64,000 nucleotides of DNA from Tsukamurella ocularis (GCF_024807615.1 NZ_JANUCJ010000003.1:744001-808000), one strand, 5' to 3'; positions 26,126-35,377 are shown, counted from the stretch's first letter. A program made the numbers and translations. The notes: generated by a model not told the origin, from the sequence alone.

Positions 26126-27382
26126 ATGAGCCGACCGCATGTGCCCCACATCCGCACCGAACTCAAGCCGCTCGAGCAGTCCGCCAAGCTGCAGAACGTG
26201 CTGTACGAGATCCGTGGACCCGTGGTGGCACAGGCGGCTCGGCTCGAAGCGCAGGGGCACCGCATCCTCAAGCTGAACATCGGCAACCCGGCGACGTTCG
26301 GCTTCGAGGCGCCGGACTCGATCGTCCGCGACATGATCCACGCGCTGCCCACCTCGCAGGGCTACAGCGAGTCGCAGGGCATCGCCTCCGCGCGACGGGC
26401 TGTGGTGACCCGCTACGAGGAGGTCCAGGACTTCCCGTACTTCGACATCGGCGACGTCTACCTCGGCAACGGGGTCTCCGAGCTCATCACGATGACGCTG
26501 CAGGCGCTGCTCAACAACGGCGACGAGGTACTCATCCCCGCGCCCGACTACCCGCTGTGGACCGCCATGACGTCGCTCTCCGGCGGGACGCCCGTGCACT
26601 ACCTGTGCGACGAGGACAACGGCTGGAACCCGTCCGTCGAGGACATCGAGGCGAAAATCACACCGCGCACCAAGGCGCTCGTCGTGATCAACCCGAACAA
26701 CCCGACGGGTGCCGTCTACTCGCGCGAGACGCTCCAGCAGATCGTCGAGGTGGCGCGCAAGCACTCGCTGCTCGTGCTGGCCGACGAGATCTACGACCGC
26801 ATCCTCTACGACGACGCGCAGCACATCTCCATCGCCGAGCTCGCCCCGGACCTCCTCGTCTGCACCTTCAACGGCCTGTCGAAGGCCTACCGCGTATGCG
26901 GCTACCGTGCCGGCTGGATGGTGCTCACCGGGCCCAAGGACCACGCGTCCGGCTTCATCGAGGGCCTCACGCTCCTGGCGTCGACGCGCCTGTGCCCCAA
27001 CGTCCCCGCGCAGCACGCGATCCAGGTGGCGCTCGGCGGCTACCAGTCGATCAACGACCTCATCCTGCCCGGCGGCCGGCTGCTGGAGCAGCGCGACGTG
27101 GCATACGAGAAGCTCAACGCCATCGACGGGGTGAGTTGCGTCAAGCCCCAGGGCGCCCTCTACGCCTTCCCGAAGCTCGACCCGAACGTGCACGAGATCC
27201 GCGACGACGAGCAGATGGTGCTCGACCTGCTCAACCAGGAGAAGATCCTCCTGGTGCAGGGCACCGGCTTCAACTGGTCGACGCCCGACCACCTCCGCGT
27301 CGTCACCCTTCCCTGGGCGCGCGACCTCGCCGAGGCCCTGGATCGTTTCGGCAACTTCCTGAGTTCCTACAAGCAGAAGTAG
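26126..27382 (+). CDS. aspC: PLP-dependent class I aminotransferase (AspC/AlaA-like)
   Basis: 418-aa fold-type I aminotransferase transferring amino groups between alanine or aspartate and 2-oxoglutarate. Signatures: substrate/PLP contacts in NIGNPATFGFEAPD, the INPNNPTGAVYS block, DEIYDRILYDD, and the PLP lysine in NGLSKAYRVCGYRAGWM. Closest in kind to the AlaA/Rv0337c type, which sits next to the etfD homolog Rv0338c in M. tuberculosis; here the same two genes are separated by three others. The ATG lies 3 nt after the membrane-protein gene. Confidence 0.92.
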   Translation: MSRPHVPHIRTELKPLEQSAKLQNVLYEIRGPVVAQAARLEAQGHRILKLNIGNPATFGFEAPDSIVRDMIHALPTSQGYSESQGIASARRAVVTRYEEVQDFPYFDIGDVYLGNGVSELITMTLQALLNNGDEVLIPAPDYPLWTAMTSLSGGTPVHYLCDEDNGWNPSVEDIEAKITPRTKALVVINPNNPTGAVYSRETLQQIVEVARKHSLLVLADEIYDRILYDDAQHISIAELAPDLLVCTFNGLSKAYRVCGYRAGWMVLTGPKDHASGFIEGLTLLASTRLCPNVPAQHAIQVALGGYQSINDLILPGGRLLEQRDVAYEKLNAIDGVSCVKPQGALYAFPKLDPNVHEIRDDEQMVLDLLNQEKILLVQGTGFNWSTPDHLRVVTLPWARDLAEALDRFGNFLSSYKQK

Positions 27383-27391
27383 GGTGTCGGC

Positions 27392-29260
27392 GTGACAGCC
27401 GACCACGACCACGACGTGCACGACGACGCCGCAGCGCACGTGCACAGCCACTCGCTGACCAACATCTCCCTCGGGAGGTGGGCGTCGCGGGTCGTGGTCG
27501 GCCTGCTCGCCGTGATCGGGATCCTGGTGGTAGCAGGCGTGATCCTGCTGTGGCCGTCGCAGATCCGGGTGAGTGTGCCTTCGGGGCCGCAGACGCCGAC
27601 GCTGGCCAAGGGCGAGGTCTCGGAGCAGCTCGTCGGCGACTGCAACTTCTCGCCGTCGGGGAACGGCCAGCTCAGCGACACCGAGCCGCATCCGGTCCTC
27701 AACCCCGACGGCGGCTGCCTCAACAGCTCGGTCCGCATCACCAGCGGCCCGGACGCCGGCAAGTGGACGGTCTTCTCCATCGGCACGCAGCGGATGAACG
27801 TCTCCGCCGTGCCCGGGAAGACCTCGCCGGACGCGGCACCGTCGGGCATCGACCTGTCCCGTCCCGCGACGCCCGGCACCGGCCAGCCCGACCTCGCGCC
27901 CGGCACCAAGATCATGATGAGCTGGAACGGCGGCGGCGTCGCCGGATCGCCGTCGAACTACGCCTTCTACGACTACGCCCGCGGCGTCTCACTGTGGGTG
28001 TGGGGCCTGGTCTTCGCTGCCGTCGTGATCGCCGTGGCGCAGTGGCGCGGCCTGCGGGCGCTGCTCGGGCTCGCGCTCTCGGGCGTGGTGATCGTCTTCT
28101 TCGCGCTGCCGTCGATCCTCGACGGGCACTCGGCCGTCTGGGTGGCGCTGGTCGCCTCGGCGGTGATCCTGTACCTGGTGCTGTACCTGGCGCACGGCGT
28201 CTCGCTCCGGACGTCTGCGGCGTTGTTGGGCACGCTCTGTTCGCTCGCGGTGTGCGGCGTGCTGGCCTGGCTCGCGACGGCCACCACCCAGGTCACGGGG
28301 TTGAGCAGCGAGGACACCACGAATCTGCAGGCCTACGCCGCCACCGTCTCGACGTCCGGCGTGCTGCTCGCAGGCTTCGTCATCGGAGCGCTGGGCGTGC
28401 TCAACGACGTGACGATCACGCAGTCGTCGGCGACCTTCGAGCTGGCGAAGCTCTCGCCGAAGTCGTCGCGGCGCCGCACCTTCCTCTCCGCGATGCGGGT
28501 GGGCCGCGACCACATCGCGTCGACGGTCTACACCCTCGTCTTCGCATACGTCGGCACGGCGCTGCCGCTGCTGCTGCTGTTCTCGATCGCGGGCCGGCCA
28601 CTGGGCCAGGTGCTCACGTCGGACTCGGTGGCCATCGAGCTGGTCCGCGCCTTCGTCGGCGGCATTGGCCTGGCCCTGTCCGTCCCGCTGACCACGGCGA
28701 TCGCGACGCTGCTCGCGAAGCCGAAGCGAGTGGCCGTGAGCGCCGAGGCGGCGAAGCGCTACACGCAGAGCCATCCCGACGCCGACCCGTCGGAGATCCG
28801 GGTCCGCGAGCGCCGCGCCGCCGCCGCGAGGGCGGCGGCCACGACCGCGGCCCGCGCGGACGAGCAGCTCCGACTAGATGAGCAGGTCCGGGCCGACGAG
28901 CGGGTCGAGCAGGAGAGGCCGGCGCCGGTCCCGCCGCCGACGGGACAGCTACCCGTGGCCCCGCCGACCGGGCAGTTCCCCGTCGCGTCCCGCCCCGCGA
29001 CGCCGCACCCCGAGGGCCACACCGGCCCCCATGCGGCGACCCCGCGCCCCGAGCGTGCCGCGGCGGCACGGCGCCCCGAAACGCCCCGGCCGGCACCGTC
29101 GCAGCAGGTCACGCCGACGCCGGAGCCGCGGCCGGGCCGGCGCCGCCTGCCGGACGAGCCGATCCCCGCGCCCCCACGGCCGCAGCCGCGCCCGCCGGTG
29201 CTGCCGGGTCCCCCGGCGCAGGACCCGCCGTTGCGCCGAGGCCGGCACTCCGCCGACTGA
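27392..29260 (+). CDS. YibE/F-family multi-pass membrane protein
   Basis: 622 aa. A His/Asp-rich N-terminus (HDHDVHDDAAAHVHSH) precedes one transmembrane helix (about 33-54), then an extracytoplasmic domain with two cysteines, about eight membrane helices from 195 to 450, and a long Arg/Pro-rich cytoplasmic tail (about 455-622). The helices fit the YibE/F family (PF07907), whose function is unknown. The GTG start follows the aminotransferase stop by 9 nt. The histidine cluster could bind metal, but this is not established. Confidence 0.82.
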   Translation: MTADHDHDVHDDAAAHVHSHSLTNISLGRWASRVVVGLLAVIGILVVAGVILLWPSQIRVSVPSGPQTPTLAKGEVSEQLVGDCNFSPSGNGQLSDTEPHPVLNPDGGCLNSSVRITSGPDAGKWTVFSIGTQRMNVSAVPGKTSPDAAPSGIDLSRPATPGTGQPDLAPGTKIMMSWNGGGVAGSPSNYAFYDYARGVSLWVWGLVFAAVVIAVAQWRGLRALLGLALSGVVIVFFALPSILDGHSAVWVALVASAVILYLVLYLAHGVSLRTSAALLGTLCSLAVCGVLAWLATATTQVTGLSSEDTTNLQAYAATVSTSGVLLAGFVIGALGVLNDVTITQSSATFELAKLSPKSSRRRTFLSAMRVGRDHIASTVYTLVFAYVGTALPLLLLFSIAGRPLGQVLTSDSVAIELVRAFVGGIGLALSVPLTTAIATLLAKPKRVAVSAEAAKRYTQSHPDADPSEIRVRERRAAAARAAATTAARADEQLRLDEQVRADERVEQERPAPVPPPTGQLPVAPPTGQFPVASRPATPHPEGHTGPHAATPRPERAAAARRPETPRPAPSQQVTPTPEPRPGRRRLPDEPIPAPPRPQPRPPVLPGPPAQDPPLRRGRHSAD

Positions 29261-29266
29261 GACGAC

Positions 29267-29316
29267 GATGTCCGGTCGTTCGTCCCCACGATCATGAGAA
29301 CGGATGACCGGACATC
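29267..29316. terminator. 11-bp hairpin between convergent yibE/F-like gene and dcd
   Basis: GATGTCCGGTC (29267-29277) pairs perfectly with GACCGGACATC (29306-29316) across a 28-nt loop. It lies 6 nt past one stop codon and about 20 nt past the other, fitting a bidirectional terminator. Confidence 0.55.
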
Positions 29317-29337
29317 CGCGGCGGCGTCGCCGTGCGT

Positions 29338-29904
29338 TCAGTTCTGGAAGTTGAGGTACGCCTTCGAGGGCGTCGGGCCCCGCTGCCCCTGATACTTCGA
29401 GCCCACGGCGGAGCTGCCGTAGGGGGTCTCGGCGGGGCTGGTGAGCCGGAACAGGCACAGCTGGCCGATCTTCATGCCCGGCCACAGCGTGATCGGCAGG
29501 TTCGCGACGTTCGACAGCTCCAGCGTGATGTGGCCGGAGAAGCCGGGGTCGATGAAGCCCGCGGTCGAGTGTGTGAGCAGCCCGAGGCGGCCCAGCGAGG
29601 ACTTGCCCTCGAGGCGTCCGGCCAGGTCGTCGGGGAGGCTGCACACTTCCAACGTCGAGCCGAGCACGAACTCGCCCGGGTGCAGCACGAAGGGCTCGCC
29701 CTCGTCCGGCTCGACCAGCGTGGTCAGCTCGTCCTGCCGCTGCTTGGGGTCGATGTGGGTGTAGCGGGTGTTGTTGAACACCCGGAACAGGCCGTCGAGC
29801 CGCACGTCCACGCTGGACGGCTGCACCATCTGCGGGTCGAAGGGATCGATCCCCAGGCGGCCGGATTCCACATGGGCGCGGATGTCGCGATCGGAGAGCA
29901 GCAC
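29338..29904 (-). CDS. dcd: dCTP deaminase (dUMP-forming type)
   Basis: 188 aa. Trimeric nucleotide enzyme converting dCTP to dUTP and, in the mycobacterial type, on to dUMP. Visible motifs: [14 protein letters not shown] at the start, PSSVDVRLD near 29-37, [12 protein letters not shown] near 106-117 and [18 protein letters not shown] near 119-136. Length matches the M. tuberculosis bifunctional Dcd:Dut. The GTG start lies 6 nt after TACGCT with no ribosome site, so it is probably leaderless. It faces the yibE/F-like gene. Confidence 0.95.
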   Translation of the reverse strand: MLLSDRDIRAHVESGRLGIDPFDPQMVQPSSVDVRLDGLFRVFNNTRYTHIDPKQRQDELTTLVEPDEGEPFVLHPGEFVLGSTLEVCSLPDDLAGRLEGKSSLGRLGLLTHSTAGFIDPGFSGHITLELSNVANLPITLWPGMKIGQLCLFRLTSPAETPYGSSAVGSKYQGQRGPTPSKAYLNFQN

Positions 29905-29910
29905 GGGTTC

Positions 29911-29916
29911 AGCGTA
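29911..29916 (-). promoter_or_regulatory. -10 element for leaderless dcd
   Basis: TACGCT on the minus strand, six nucleotides before the GTG of dcd. Confidence 0.5.
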
Positions 29917-29984
29917 GGGCAGGCCGCGCGGACCGCGAGCGTTGCCACGGGTAACGATCTTCGTCGCCGCACCGACCACAGGGC

Positions 29985-30569
29985 ATGAAGCCCGCACGGA
30001 TCGTGCTCCCCGCCCTCCTCGGCCTCGCCCTCTCGGCGTGCGGATCCGGGTCCGACGGTCCGCCGACCGGCACCGTCCCGCCGCCGGTCACGGCCTCGGA
30101 GACGACCGACCCCGCGCTGGGCACGGCCTCGGACACCGTCGACCCCTCGACCACGTCCCCGCCGTCGAAGACCGTCGCCGACCCGGCCGATCAGTATCGG
30201 CCCGCCAACGGGGACGGCGTCTACTTCTTCACTCCCAGCCGCAACATCGCCTGCGGCCTCGACGCCGCGACGGTGGGCTGCCAGGTCTTCACGACCAGAG
30301 TCATCCCGCCCGGCGCCGACTGCACGGGCGCCACGATGCCGCGGGACCGATTGTCGAAGGGCTACCTGTCCAGCAACGGAGGGCCGTTCACCCCGTCGTG
30401 CTTCAACCAGGGCGTGTTCTTCATGGTCGTCCCCGAGCAGAAGACCCTGCAGTACGGCCACAGCGTGACCGCGGGTGGCATGACCTGCGTCTCCGAGACG
30501 CGCGGCGTGACCTGCCGGCGCGGCGAGCGCGGCTTCTTCGTCTCGGCGCAGAGTTTCGAGCGCTGGTAA
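29985..30569 (+). CDS. Putative lipoprotein with Cys-rich C-terminal domain
   Basis: 194 aa. The signal peptide [15 protein letters not shown] ends in a lipobox (LSAC, Cys19), so the mature protein should be lipid-anchored on the outer face of the membrane. A Ser/Thr/Pro linker (about 20-75) leads to a compact domain from about 78 with seven cysteines ([39 protein letters not shown]), probably disulfide-bonded. Similar domains occur in several mycobacterial exported proteins of unknown function. It is divergent from dcd and precedes tRNA-Gly. Confidence 0.78.
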   Translation: MKPARIVLPALLGLALSACGSGSDGPPTGTVPPPVTASETTDPALGTASDTVDPSTTSPPSKTVADPADQYRPANGDGVYFFTPSRNIACGLDAATVGCQVFTTRVIPPGADCTGATMPRDRLSKGYLSSNGGPFTPSCFNQGVFFMVVPEQKTLQYGHSVTAGGMTCVSETRGVTCRRGERGFFVSAQSFERW

Positions 30570-30644
30570 CGGCTCGCCGGGCCCGACGGTGCCCGTGCTA
30601 GTGTTGCCGGTACGCGCGGCCCGTTCTTCGACGGTGCCGCGACT

Positions 30645-30718
30645 GCCGATGTAGTTCAATGGTAGAACTCCTGCTTCCCAAGCAGGTAGCGCGGGTTCGA
30701 TTCCCGTCATCGGCTCCA
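30645..30718 (+). tRNA. glyU: tRNA-Gly (anticodon CCC)
   Basis: A complete cloverleaf: acceptor GCCGATG/CATCGGC, D-arm GTTC...GAAC, anticodon stem CCTGC/GCAGG with loop TTCCCAA (anticodon CCC), T-arm GCGGG-TTCGATT-CCCGT, then a T discriminator and encoded CCA. It is 74 nt long including CCA. It reads GGG codons. Confidence 0.97.
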
Positions 30719-30729
30719 TAGCCCGAGCA

Positions 30730-31596
30730 TCACGCCTCGACCCCGTTCCGCGCGACCTGATCGATGTAGAACTGGGCGTTGGTGACGATGAGGAAGGGCA
30801 GGACGACGATCTGCCCGATCACCCACCCGACAGTCGCGAACAGCAGGCTGGCGAGAGTCTGGGAGGCGACGTCGTCACCCGAGCTCGCCGCCCTGGCGGC
30901 CAGCGAGAACGGCAGGCTCACGACGGTCGAGACCACACCCAGCACCACGTAGGTGCAGATCACCCGACCGAGCAAACGCCAGTACCCGCGCCGCTGGACG
31001 GCGAAGGCACGCCACAGCGCATCGACGGGTCGCAGTTGTTCGATCACGAGCATCGGCCCGGCGATCACCAGCGTCGGAAGGACCGCGAGGACGACGACGA
31101 CGGCGACGGCGAACAGCACGGTCGTGGTCAGGCGCGCGGACTCCGGCCCGGCGCGCACGGCGAGCGCGATCGCGCCCGCGGCGGCGGCGATGATCGGCGC
31201 CAGGACCACCATCACATCGAGGACGCCTAGCCCCGCGGCGGCCATGAGACGCGGCCTGGCCCGCTGCCACGCAAGGCGGAGCGGAGTCCGCTCGCCAGCG
31301 AGGTGCCGGACCGCGACGATGGATCCAATCGCCGTCACGGCGATGCTGACCAGCGTCCAGATGATCATCACCAGAAACGTGCCAGCGGGGTACACGCCGA
31401 GCGTCACAGCCACCTGGAGGCTGTCCCAGTCGGCGGTGGGCGTCCAGCCCGGGTCCCCGATGAGCGGCAGGCGCGCCAACACGCCGAGGGCTGCGATCGT
31501 GATGACGAGGACGGCCGAGAGCCCCAGCGTCGGGCCGGGGTTCGCGCGGAGCACCAAGAGGGAGGTGCGGTAGATGCTGACCAAGCCGCGCGGCAC
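30730..31596 (-). CDS. Multi-pass membrane protein of unknown function
   Basis: 288 aa with about six hydrophobic helices arranged in pairs and an N-terminal segment VSIYRTSLLVLRANPGPTLGLSA. Two features, LRLAWQRARPRLMAAAG and PVDALWRAFAVQRRGYWRLLGR, look like repeated amphipathic re-entrant segments, as in actinobacterial proteins related to the membrane domain of glycerophosphodiester phosphodiesterase. The GTG 8 nt after the preceding stop was chosen; upstream in-frame sequence belongs to the other gene. It is downstream of the PLDc_N-type gene in one operon. Function unknown. Confidence 0.75.
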   Translation of the reverse strand: MPRGLVSIYRTSLLVLRANPGPTLGLSAVLVITIAALGVLARLPLIGDPGWTPTADWDSLQVAVTLGVYPAGTFLVMIIWTLVSIAVTAIGSIVAVRHLAGERTPLRLAWQRARPRLMAAAGLGVLDVMVVLAPIIAAAAGAIALAVRAGPESARLTTTVLFAVAVVVVLAVLPTLVIAGPMLVIEQLRPVDALWRAFAVQRRGYWRLLGRVICTYVVLGVVSTVVSLPFSLAARAASSGDDVASQTLASLLFATVGWVIGQIVVLPFLIVTNAQFYIDQVARNGVEA

Positions 31597-31604
31597 GGCG
31601 GTGT

Positions 31605-31976
31605 TCAGTCCGTGTCCTCGGGTGACTCCGAGCGGTTGCGGGCGTCCATCTCCTTGGCCCGGCGGCGCTGCTGCTCGGCGCGCTCGCGGCACTGCCGCAA
31701 GAACTCGTCGTCGTCGTCCGCGTATTGAGCGATGTGCCGGCCCGGACGCTCGTACTCCGGATAACCCGTGGTGCGCGACGGTGCGCGACCTCCCGTGGCT
31801 GCTCCGACGGGCCGGCCCAGCAGGAACCAGATGAGCGAGCCGGCGAGCGGGATGAGGATGACGACGATCAACCAGCCACCCTTGGGCAGGTGGCGCACCC
31901 GGTACTCGTCCGAGACGATCACGTCGATGAGCGCAGCGACCCACATCAGCATCACGATCGCACCGAAGTACGGCAT
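31605..31976 (-). CDS. PLDc_N-domain small membrane protein
   Basis: 123 aa. Two N-terminal transmembrane helices (about 3-20 and 32-54) match the phospholipase-D N-terminal domain family (PF13396): the VIVSDEYRVRHLPKGGWLIVVILIPLAGSLIWFLLGRP pattern (split) is typical. A charged cytoplasmic tail (YADDDDEFLRQCRERAEQQRRRAKEMDARN) follows and may form a helix. Family members act in membranes as stand-alone small proteins, with no phospholipase catalytic motif. It leads a two-gene operon. Confidence 0.82.
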   Translation of the reverse strand: MPYFGAIVMLMWVAALIDVIVSDEYRVRHLPKGGWLIVVILIPLAGSLIWFLLGRPVGAATGGRAPSRTTGYPEYERPGRHIAQYADDDDEFLRQCRERAEQQRRRAKEMDARNRSESPEDTD

Positions 31977-32041
31977 CTTGAACCCCCACCCCTAGGAAAA
32001 CGGATAGCCGATGCTACCGCGGACCCCATTCCGAATCGACC

Positions 32042-32047
32042 TATTGT
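32042..32047 (+). promoter_or_regulatory. -10 element for leaderless 32054 gene
   Basis: TATTGT followed by six nucleotides and the GTG start. Confidence 0.5.
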
Positions 32048-32053
32048 GGCAGC

Positions 32054-32377
32054 GTGAGTGATCTCAGCTGGCCGGCGACCCGTGTCCTCAGCATCGGGAA
32101 GCGCTCCGGCGCCATCCCCGGGCACCTCGAACTGACCGCGACACACCTGCGGTTCCGTCCCGCGGGTATCGCGGCGAAGGTGGGCGGAACCCCGTTCTCC
32201 GTCCAACTCAAGCACGTCGCGGCCGTCGGCATCGTCGACGAGACGGTCGGCCTGTTCAAGCGCACCAGGCAGCGACTGTGCGTCACCCTCGGCGACGGCT
32301 CCGAGCAGTTCTTCGACGTCGGCCGGCCCGACGAAGTCGCCATGGCGGTCCGTGCGCGGCTCGGGGGCGGCGCGTGA
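32054..32377 (+). CDS. Small GRAM/PH-like domain protein
   Basis: 107 aa, no signal or membrane segment. Strands LELTATHLRFRP, FSVQLKHVAAVGIVDE and QRLCVTLGDGSEQFFDVGRPDEVAMAVRARL (two segments) give the beta-rich profile with C-terminal helix of GRAM or bacterial PH-like domains. Function unknown. It shares a GTGA overlap with the MTA phosphorylase gene, so the two are cotranslated. The start appears leaderless. Confidence 0.72.
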   Translation: MSDLSWPATRVLSIGKRSGAIPGHLELTATHLRFRPAGIAAKVGGTPFSVQLKHVAAVGIVDETVGLFKRTRQRLCVTLGDGSEQFFDVGRPDEVAMAVRARLGGGA

Positions 32378-33153
32378 TCGGCGTGATCGGCGGGACGGGG
32401 CTGTACCGGTTCCTGCCCGCCGGGAGCGAGCAGCGCACCGTCGACACCCCGTACGGGCGGCCGAGCGCACCGATCACCGTCGGTGAGGTCGCGGGGCGCG
32501 ACGTGGCCTTCCTGCCGCGCCACGGCCGCAGCCACGAGTTCTCGCCGCACACCGTGCCCTACCGGGCCAATCTGTGGGCACTGCGCAGCCTCGGGGTGCG
32601 CAAGGTGCTCGCTCCCTGCGCCGTCGGGAGCCTCGACGGTGCCGCCGGCCCCGGCACCATCGCGATCCCGGAGCAACTCGTGGACCGCACGTTCTCCCGA
32701 CCGTCCACCTACTTCGACGGTGGCGGGGTCCACGTGAGCTTCGCCGATCCGTACTGCCCCGCCCTGCGGGCCGCGGCGGCGCCGCACGCGGACCGCACCG
32801 ATTCGACCATGGTCGTCATCGAGGGGCCGCGCTTCTCGACGCGCGCCGAGAGCCGTTGGTACGCCGCGCAGGGCTGGGACCTCGTGAACATGACGGGCCT
32901 GCCCGAGGCGGCGCTGGCCCGCGAGCTCAAGCTCTGTTACGCCGCGATCGCGCTGGTCACCGACCTGGATGCGGGCATCGAGGCGGGCGAGGGCGTGCGC
33001 ACCGAGGACGTGCTCGCGGAATTCCGCGCGAACCTGCCGCGGCTGACCGACGTGCTCACCAAGACCATCGCCGCGACCGATCCCGCCGCACCCTGCGACT
33101 GCGGCGCAGGCGATCACGACCTCCCGCCCGGCCTGGATCCGATCCACGTCTGA
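32374..33153 (+). CDS. S-methyl-5-thioadenosine / purine nucleoside phosphorylase
   Basis: 259-aa trimeric nucleoside phosphorylase (MTAP branch), cleaving methylthioadenosine with phosphate in the methionine salvage/polyamine pathway. Motifs: IGGTGLYRF near 4-12, LPRHGRSHEFSPHTVPYRAN near 46-65, EGPRFSTRAESRWY near 150-163, and the purine-site NMTGLPEAALARE near 173-185. The GTG overlaps the TGA of the upstream gene. Equivalent to Rv0535 in family terms. A stable 12-bp hairpin follows the stop. Confidence 0.92.
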   Translation: MIGVIGGTGLYRFLPAGSEQRTVDTPYGRPSAPITVGEVAGRDVAFLPRHGRSHEFSPHTVPYRANLWALRSLGVRKVLAPCAVGSLDGAAGPGTIAIPEQLVDRTFSRPSTYFDGGGVHVSFADPYCPALRAAAAPHADRTDSTMVVIEGPRFSTRAESRWYAAQGWDLVNMTGLPEAALARELKLCYAAIALVTDLDAGIEAGEGVRTEDVLAEFRANLPRLTDVLTKTIAATDPAAPCDCGAGDHDLPPGLDPIHV

Positions 33154-33169
33154 GGCTCAGAGTTCTTGC

Positions 33170-33210
33170 GGGTTGCGGCGGTGTGCACTCGGCCGTCGCC
33201 GCCGCAACCC
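33170..33210 (+). terminator. 12-bp terminator hairpin after MTA phosphorylase
   Basis: GGGTTGCGGCGG and CCGCCGCAACCC form a perfect stem with a 17-nt loop, starting 17 nt after the stop codon. No T-tract follows. Confidence 0.65.
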
Positions 33211-33286
33211 GGAGAAGTTTGTGCGGCTCAGCCTTCCGCGAGGATCTTCGCGCGGGCGACGGTGCGCTCGACAGTAGCGAAAAGCA

Positions 33287-33320
33287 GAATCCGCACGACC
33301 CTGTTCGGTCGTGCGGATTC
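33287..33320 (-). terminator. 14-bp terminator hairpin after SRPBCC gene
   Basis: GAATCCGCACGACC and GGTCGTGCGGATTC form a perfect 14-bp stem around CTGTTC. On the minus strand it starts 15 nt after the stop of the SRPBCC gene. Together with the hairpin at 33170 it separates two convergent units. Confidence 0.7.
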
Positions 33321-33334
33321 CGCGGTGCTGGTGA

Positions 33335-33826
33335 CTAGGCCGAGCCGAGGTAGCGCTCGGTGTCGCGCTGCAGCCACTTCACGACGAGCCCCACCGGGAG
33401 GCCGCTGAGGCCGATCACCCGGTCGCCGCCGACCGGCTCGATGAGCAGCGTCCAGGTGAACACGGAGCCGCCGTCGGGATGCGCCTCCACGCGGTACTTC
33501 TCCGCGAGCCGCGCCAGGCCGGGGGCGGTGGCAGACTGCACGTAGAAGGCCTTCTCGCACACCGTCTCCGACTCCTCCCAGGAGTAGAAGAGCTCGTCGG
33601 CGCTGATGCCCGGGCCGAGGTGCACGCGGCGGGTGGAGCCGGCGGCGAAGGGCCGCGGGCTGGTCCACTCGATCTTGCGGATCCCCTTGCACCAGTGCAG
33701 GGGACGGTCCGAGGTCAGCTCACCCCACACCCAGTCGACGGGGCGCGCGGAGCGCACCGAGAACTCGTACACGCCGAGACGCCCGGCCTGCAGTTCGGCG
33801 GGGAGGACGGGCTTGAGTGCGGGCAT
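33335..33826 (-). CDS. SRPBCC-family protein
   Basis: 163 aa of the polyketide-cyclase/START-like SRPBCC superfamily: YEFSVRSARPVDWVWGELTS near 20-39, then a HLGPGISADELFYSW segment and FTWTLLIEPVGGD near 125-137, with a C-terminal helix (VKWLQRDTERYL). It would bind a hydrophobic ligand; identity unknown. GGAG lies upstream of the ATG, and it starts 25 nt after the class III aminotransferase stop, so both are probably one operon. A long frame overlapping it on the same strand is a shadow. Confidence 0.8.
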   Translation of the reverse strand: MPALKPVLPAELQAGRLGVYEFSVRSARPVDWVWGELTSDRPLHWCKGIRKIEWTSPRPFAAGSTRRVHLGPGISADELFYSWEESETVCEKAFYVQSATAPGLARLAEKYRVEAHPDGGSVFTWTLLIEPVGGDRVIGLSGLPVGLVVKWLQRDTERYLGSA

Positions 33827-33851
33827 GCTTTTACTCCTGGCGTAGGGAAGG

Positions 33852-35237
33852 TCAGACGGTGTGCGCGTCCGCAACGTTGAGCGCTTCGTCGATGATGGCC
33901 AGGCCCTCGCGGGCCTCCTCGGCGGAGACGTTGCACGGCGGCACGACGTGGATGCGGTTGTAGTTGGCGAAGGGCAGCAGGCCGCCCTTCTTCAGCGCGG
34001 CGACGGTCTCGTTCATCGCGGGGCTGCTGCCGCCGTAGGGTGCCAGCGGCTCGCGGGTCTCCTTGTCGCGGACCAGCTCGATCGCGAAGAAGACGCCCTC
34101 ACCGCGGACATCGCCGACCGACGGGTGCTTGTCCTTGAAGCCCTCGAGGGTGGGCCGGATGATGTCGTTGCCGATCGTCGCGGCGTTCTCGACCATGCCC
34201 TCCTCGGCCATGGCGTTGATCGTCGCCACGGCGGAGGCGGTGGCCAGCGGGTGGCCCGAGTAGGTGAGGCCGCCCGGGTAGGGCTTGTCGGCGAAGGTCG
34301 CGGCGATCTCGGCACCGATGGCGACGCCGCCGAGCGGCACGTAGCCGCTGTTCACGCCCTTGGCGAAGGTCAGCAGGTCGGGCACGACGGGGCCCGCGGC
34401 GGTGGCGGCGTGCTCGATGGCGAACCACTTGCCGGTGCGGCCGAAGCCGGCCATGACCTCGTCGGCGATCATGACGATCCCGTACTTCGTGCACAGCTCG
34501 CGGACGCCGGCGAGATAGCCGGGCGGCGGCACCATGATGCCGGGGGTGCCGGGGATCGACTCGAGGATGATCGCGGCGATGGTGTTCGGGCCCTCGAGCA
34601 CGATGGTGCGCTCGAGGTGTTCGAGCGCCCGCTGCGACTCCTGCTCCTCGGTCTCAGCGTAGAAGGAGCTCCGGTAGAGGAACGGGCCATCGAAGTGGGC
34701 GACGGACTCGCCGCCGAAGTCGTTGGCGAACCGGCGGGTGTCGCCGGTGACGTTGATCGCGAGCTCGGTGCCGCCGTGGTAGCTGCGGTAGCGGCTGAGC
34801 ACCTTGCGGCGGCCGGTGTGGACGCGGGCCATGCGGATCGCGTGCTCCACGGCGTCGGCGCCGCCGTTGGTGAAGAAGACTTTGTCCAGGTCGCCCGGGG
34901 TGCGCTCGGCGATGAGTCGCGCGGCCTCGCTGCGGGATTCGTTGACGTGCTGGGGCGCGATGGTGCAGATCTTCGCGGCCTGCTCCGCGATGGCCGCGAC
35001 GACCTTCGGGTGCTGGTGGCCGATGTTGGTGTTGACCATCTGCGAGCTGAAGTCGAGGAGCTTGCGCCCCTCGCCGTCCCACACGTAAGAGCCCTCGGAG
35101 GCGAGGATCGTCATGGGGGTGATCTGCGCCTGCGCCGACCACGAGTGGAAGACATGGGCGCGGTCGAGCTCGTAGGCGCGGGCTCCTGCGGCGATGGCGT
35201 CGTCCAAGGTCCGGCCGTCGGGCAGCGTGTTCGTCAT
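33852..35237 (-). CDS. Class III PLP-dependent aminotransferase
   Basis: 461-aa omega-amino-acid-type aminotransferase. Signatures: FFTNGGADAVEHAIRMAR near 123-140, YRSYHGGTELAINVTGD near 152-168, the PLP-contact Asp in IVMIADEVMAGFGRTGKW near 252-269, and the PLP lysine in LLTFAKGVNSGYVPLGGV near 289-306. The family includes beta-alanine, taurine and GABA:pyruvate transaminases; the closest M. tuberculosis relative in type is Rv3329. The substrate cannot be fixed. It leads an operon with the SRPBCC gene and is divergent from glutaminase. Confidence 0.9.
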   Translation of the reverse strand: MTNTLPDGRTLDDAIAAGARAYELDRAHVFHSWSAQAQITPMTILASEGSYVWDGEGRKLLDFSSQMVNTNIGHQHPKVVAAIAEQAAKICTIAPQHVNESRSEAARLIAERTPGDLDKVFFTNGGADAVEHAIRMARVHTGRRKVLSRYRSYHGGTELAINVTGDTRRFANDFGGESVAHFDGPFLYRSSFYAETEEQESQRALEHLERTIVLEGPNTIAAIILESIPGTPGIMVPPPGYLAGVRELCTKYGIVMIADEVMAGFGRTGKWFAIEHAATAAGPVVPDLLTFAKGVNSGYVPLGGVAIGAEIAATFADKPYPGGLTYSGHPLATASAVATINAMAEEGMVENAATIGNDIIRPTLEGFKDKHPSVGDVRGEGVFFAIELVRDKETREPLAPYGGSSPAMNETVAALKKGGLLPFANYNRIHVVPPCNVSAEEAREGLAIIDEALNVADAHTV

Positions 35238-35377
35238 AGCTGTACTCCAAGAAATGTCTTCGGCAATGCTTCTCTGGCGATATCCGCTGGTATGCGCTGC
35301 TCACCTGGTCACGTCACGGTGACTGCAACGATACTCGCCGCCCATTTCAGCGCCGGGCGCGGCGGCGGACCGTCGGA

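Noticed and set aside
33211-33286. A small gene between the two hairpins after the MTA phosphorylase.
   Set aside because: Open frames here lack a ribosome site, run into the hairpins and show no recognisable protein character.
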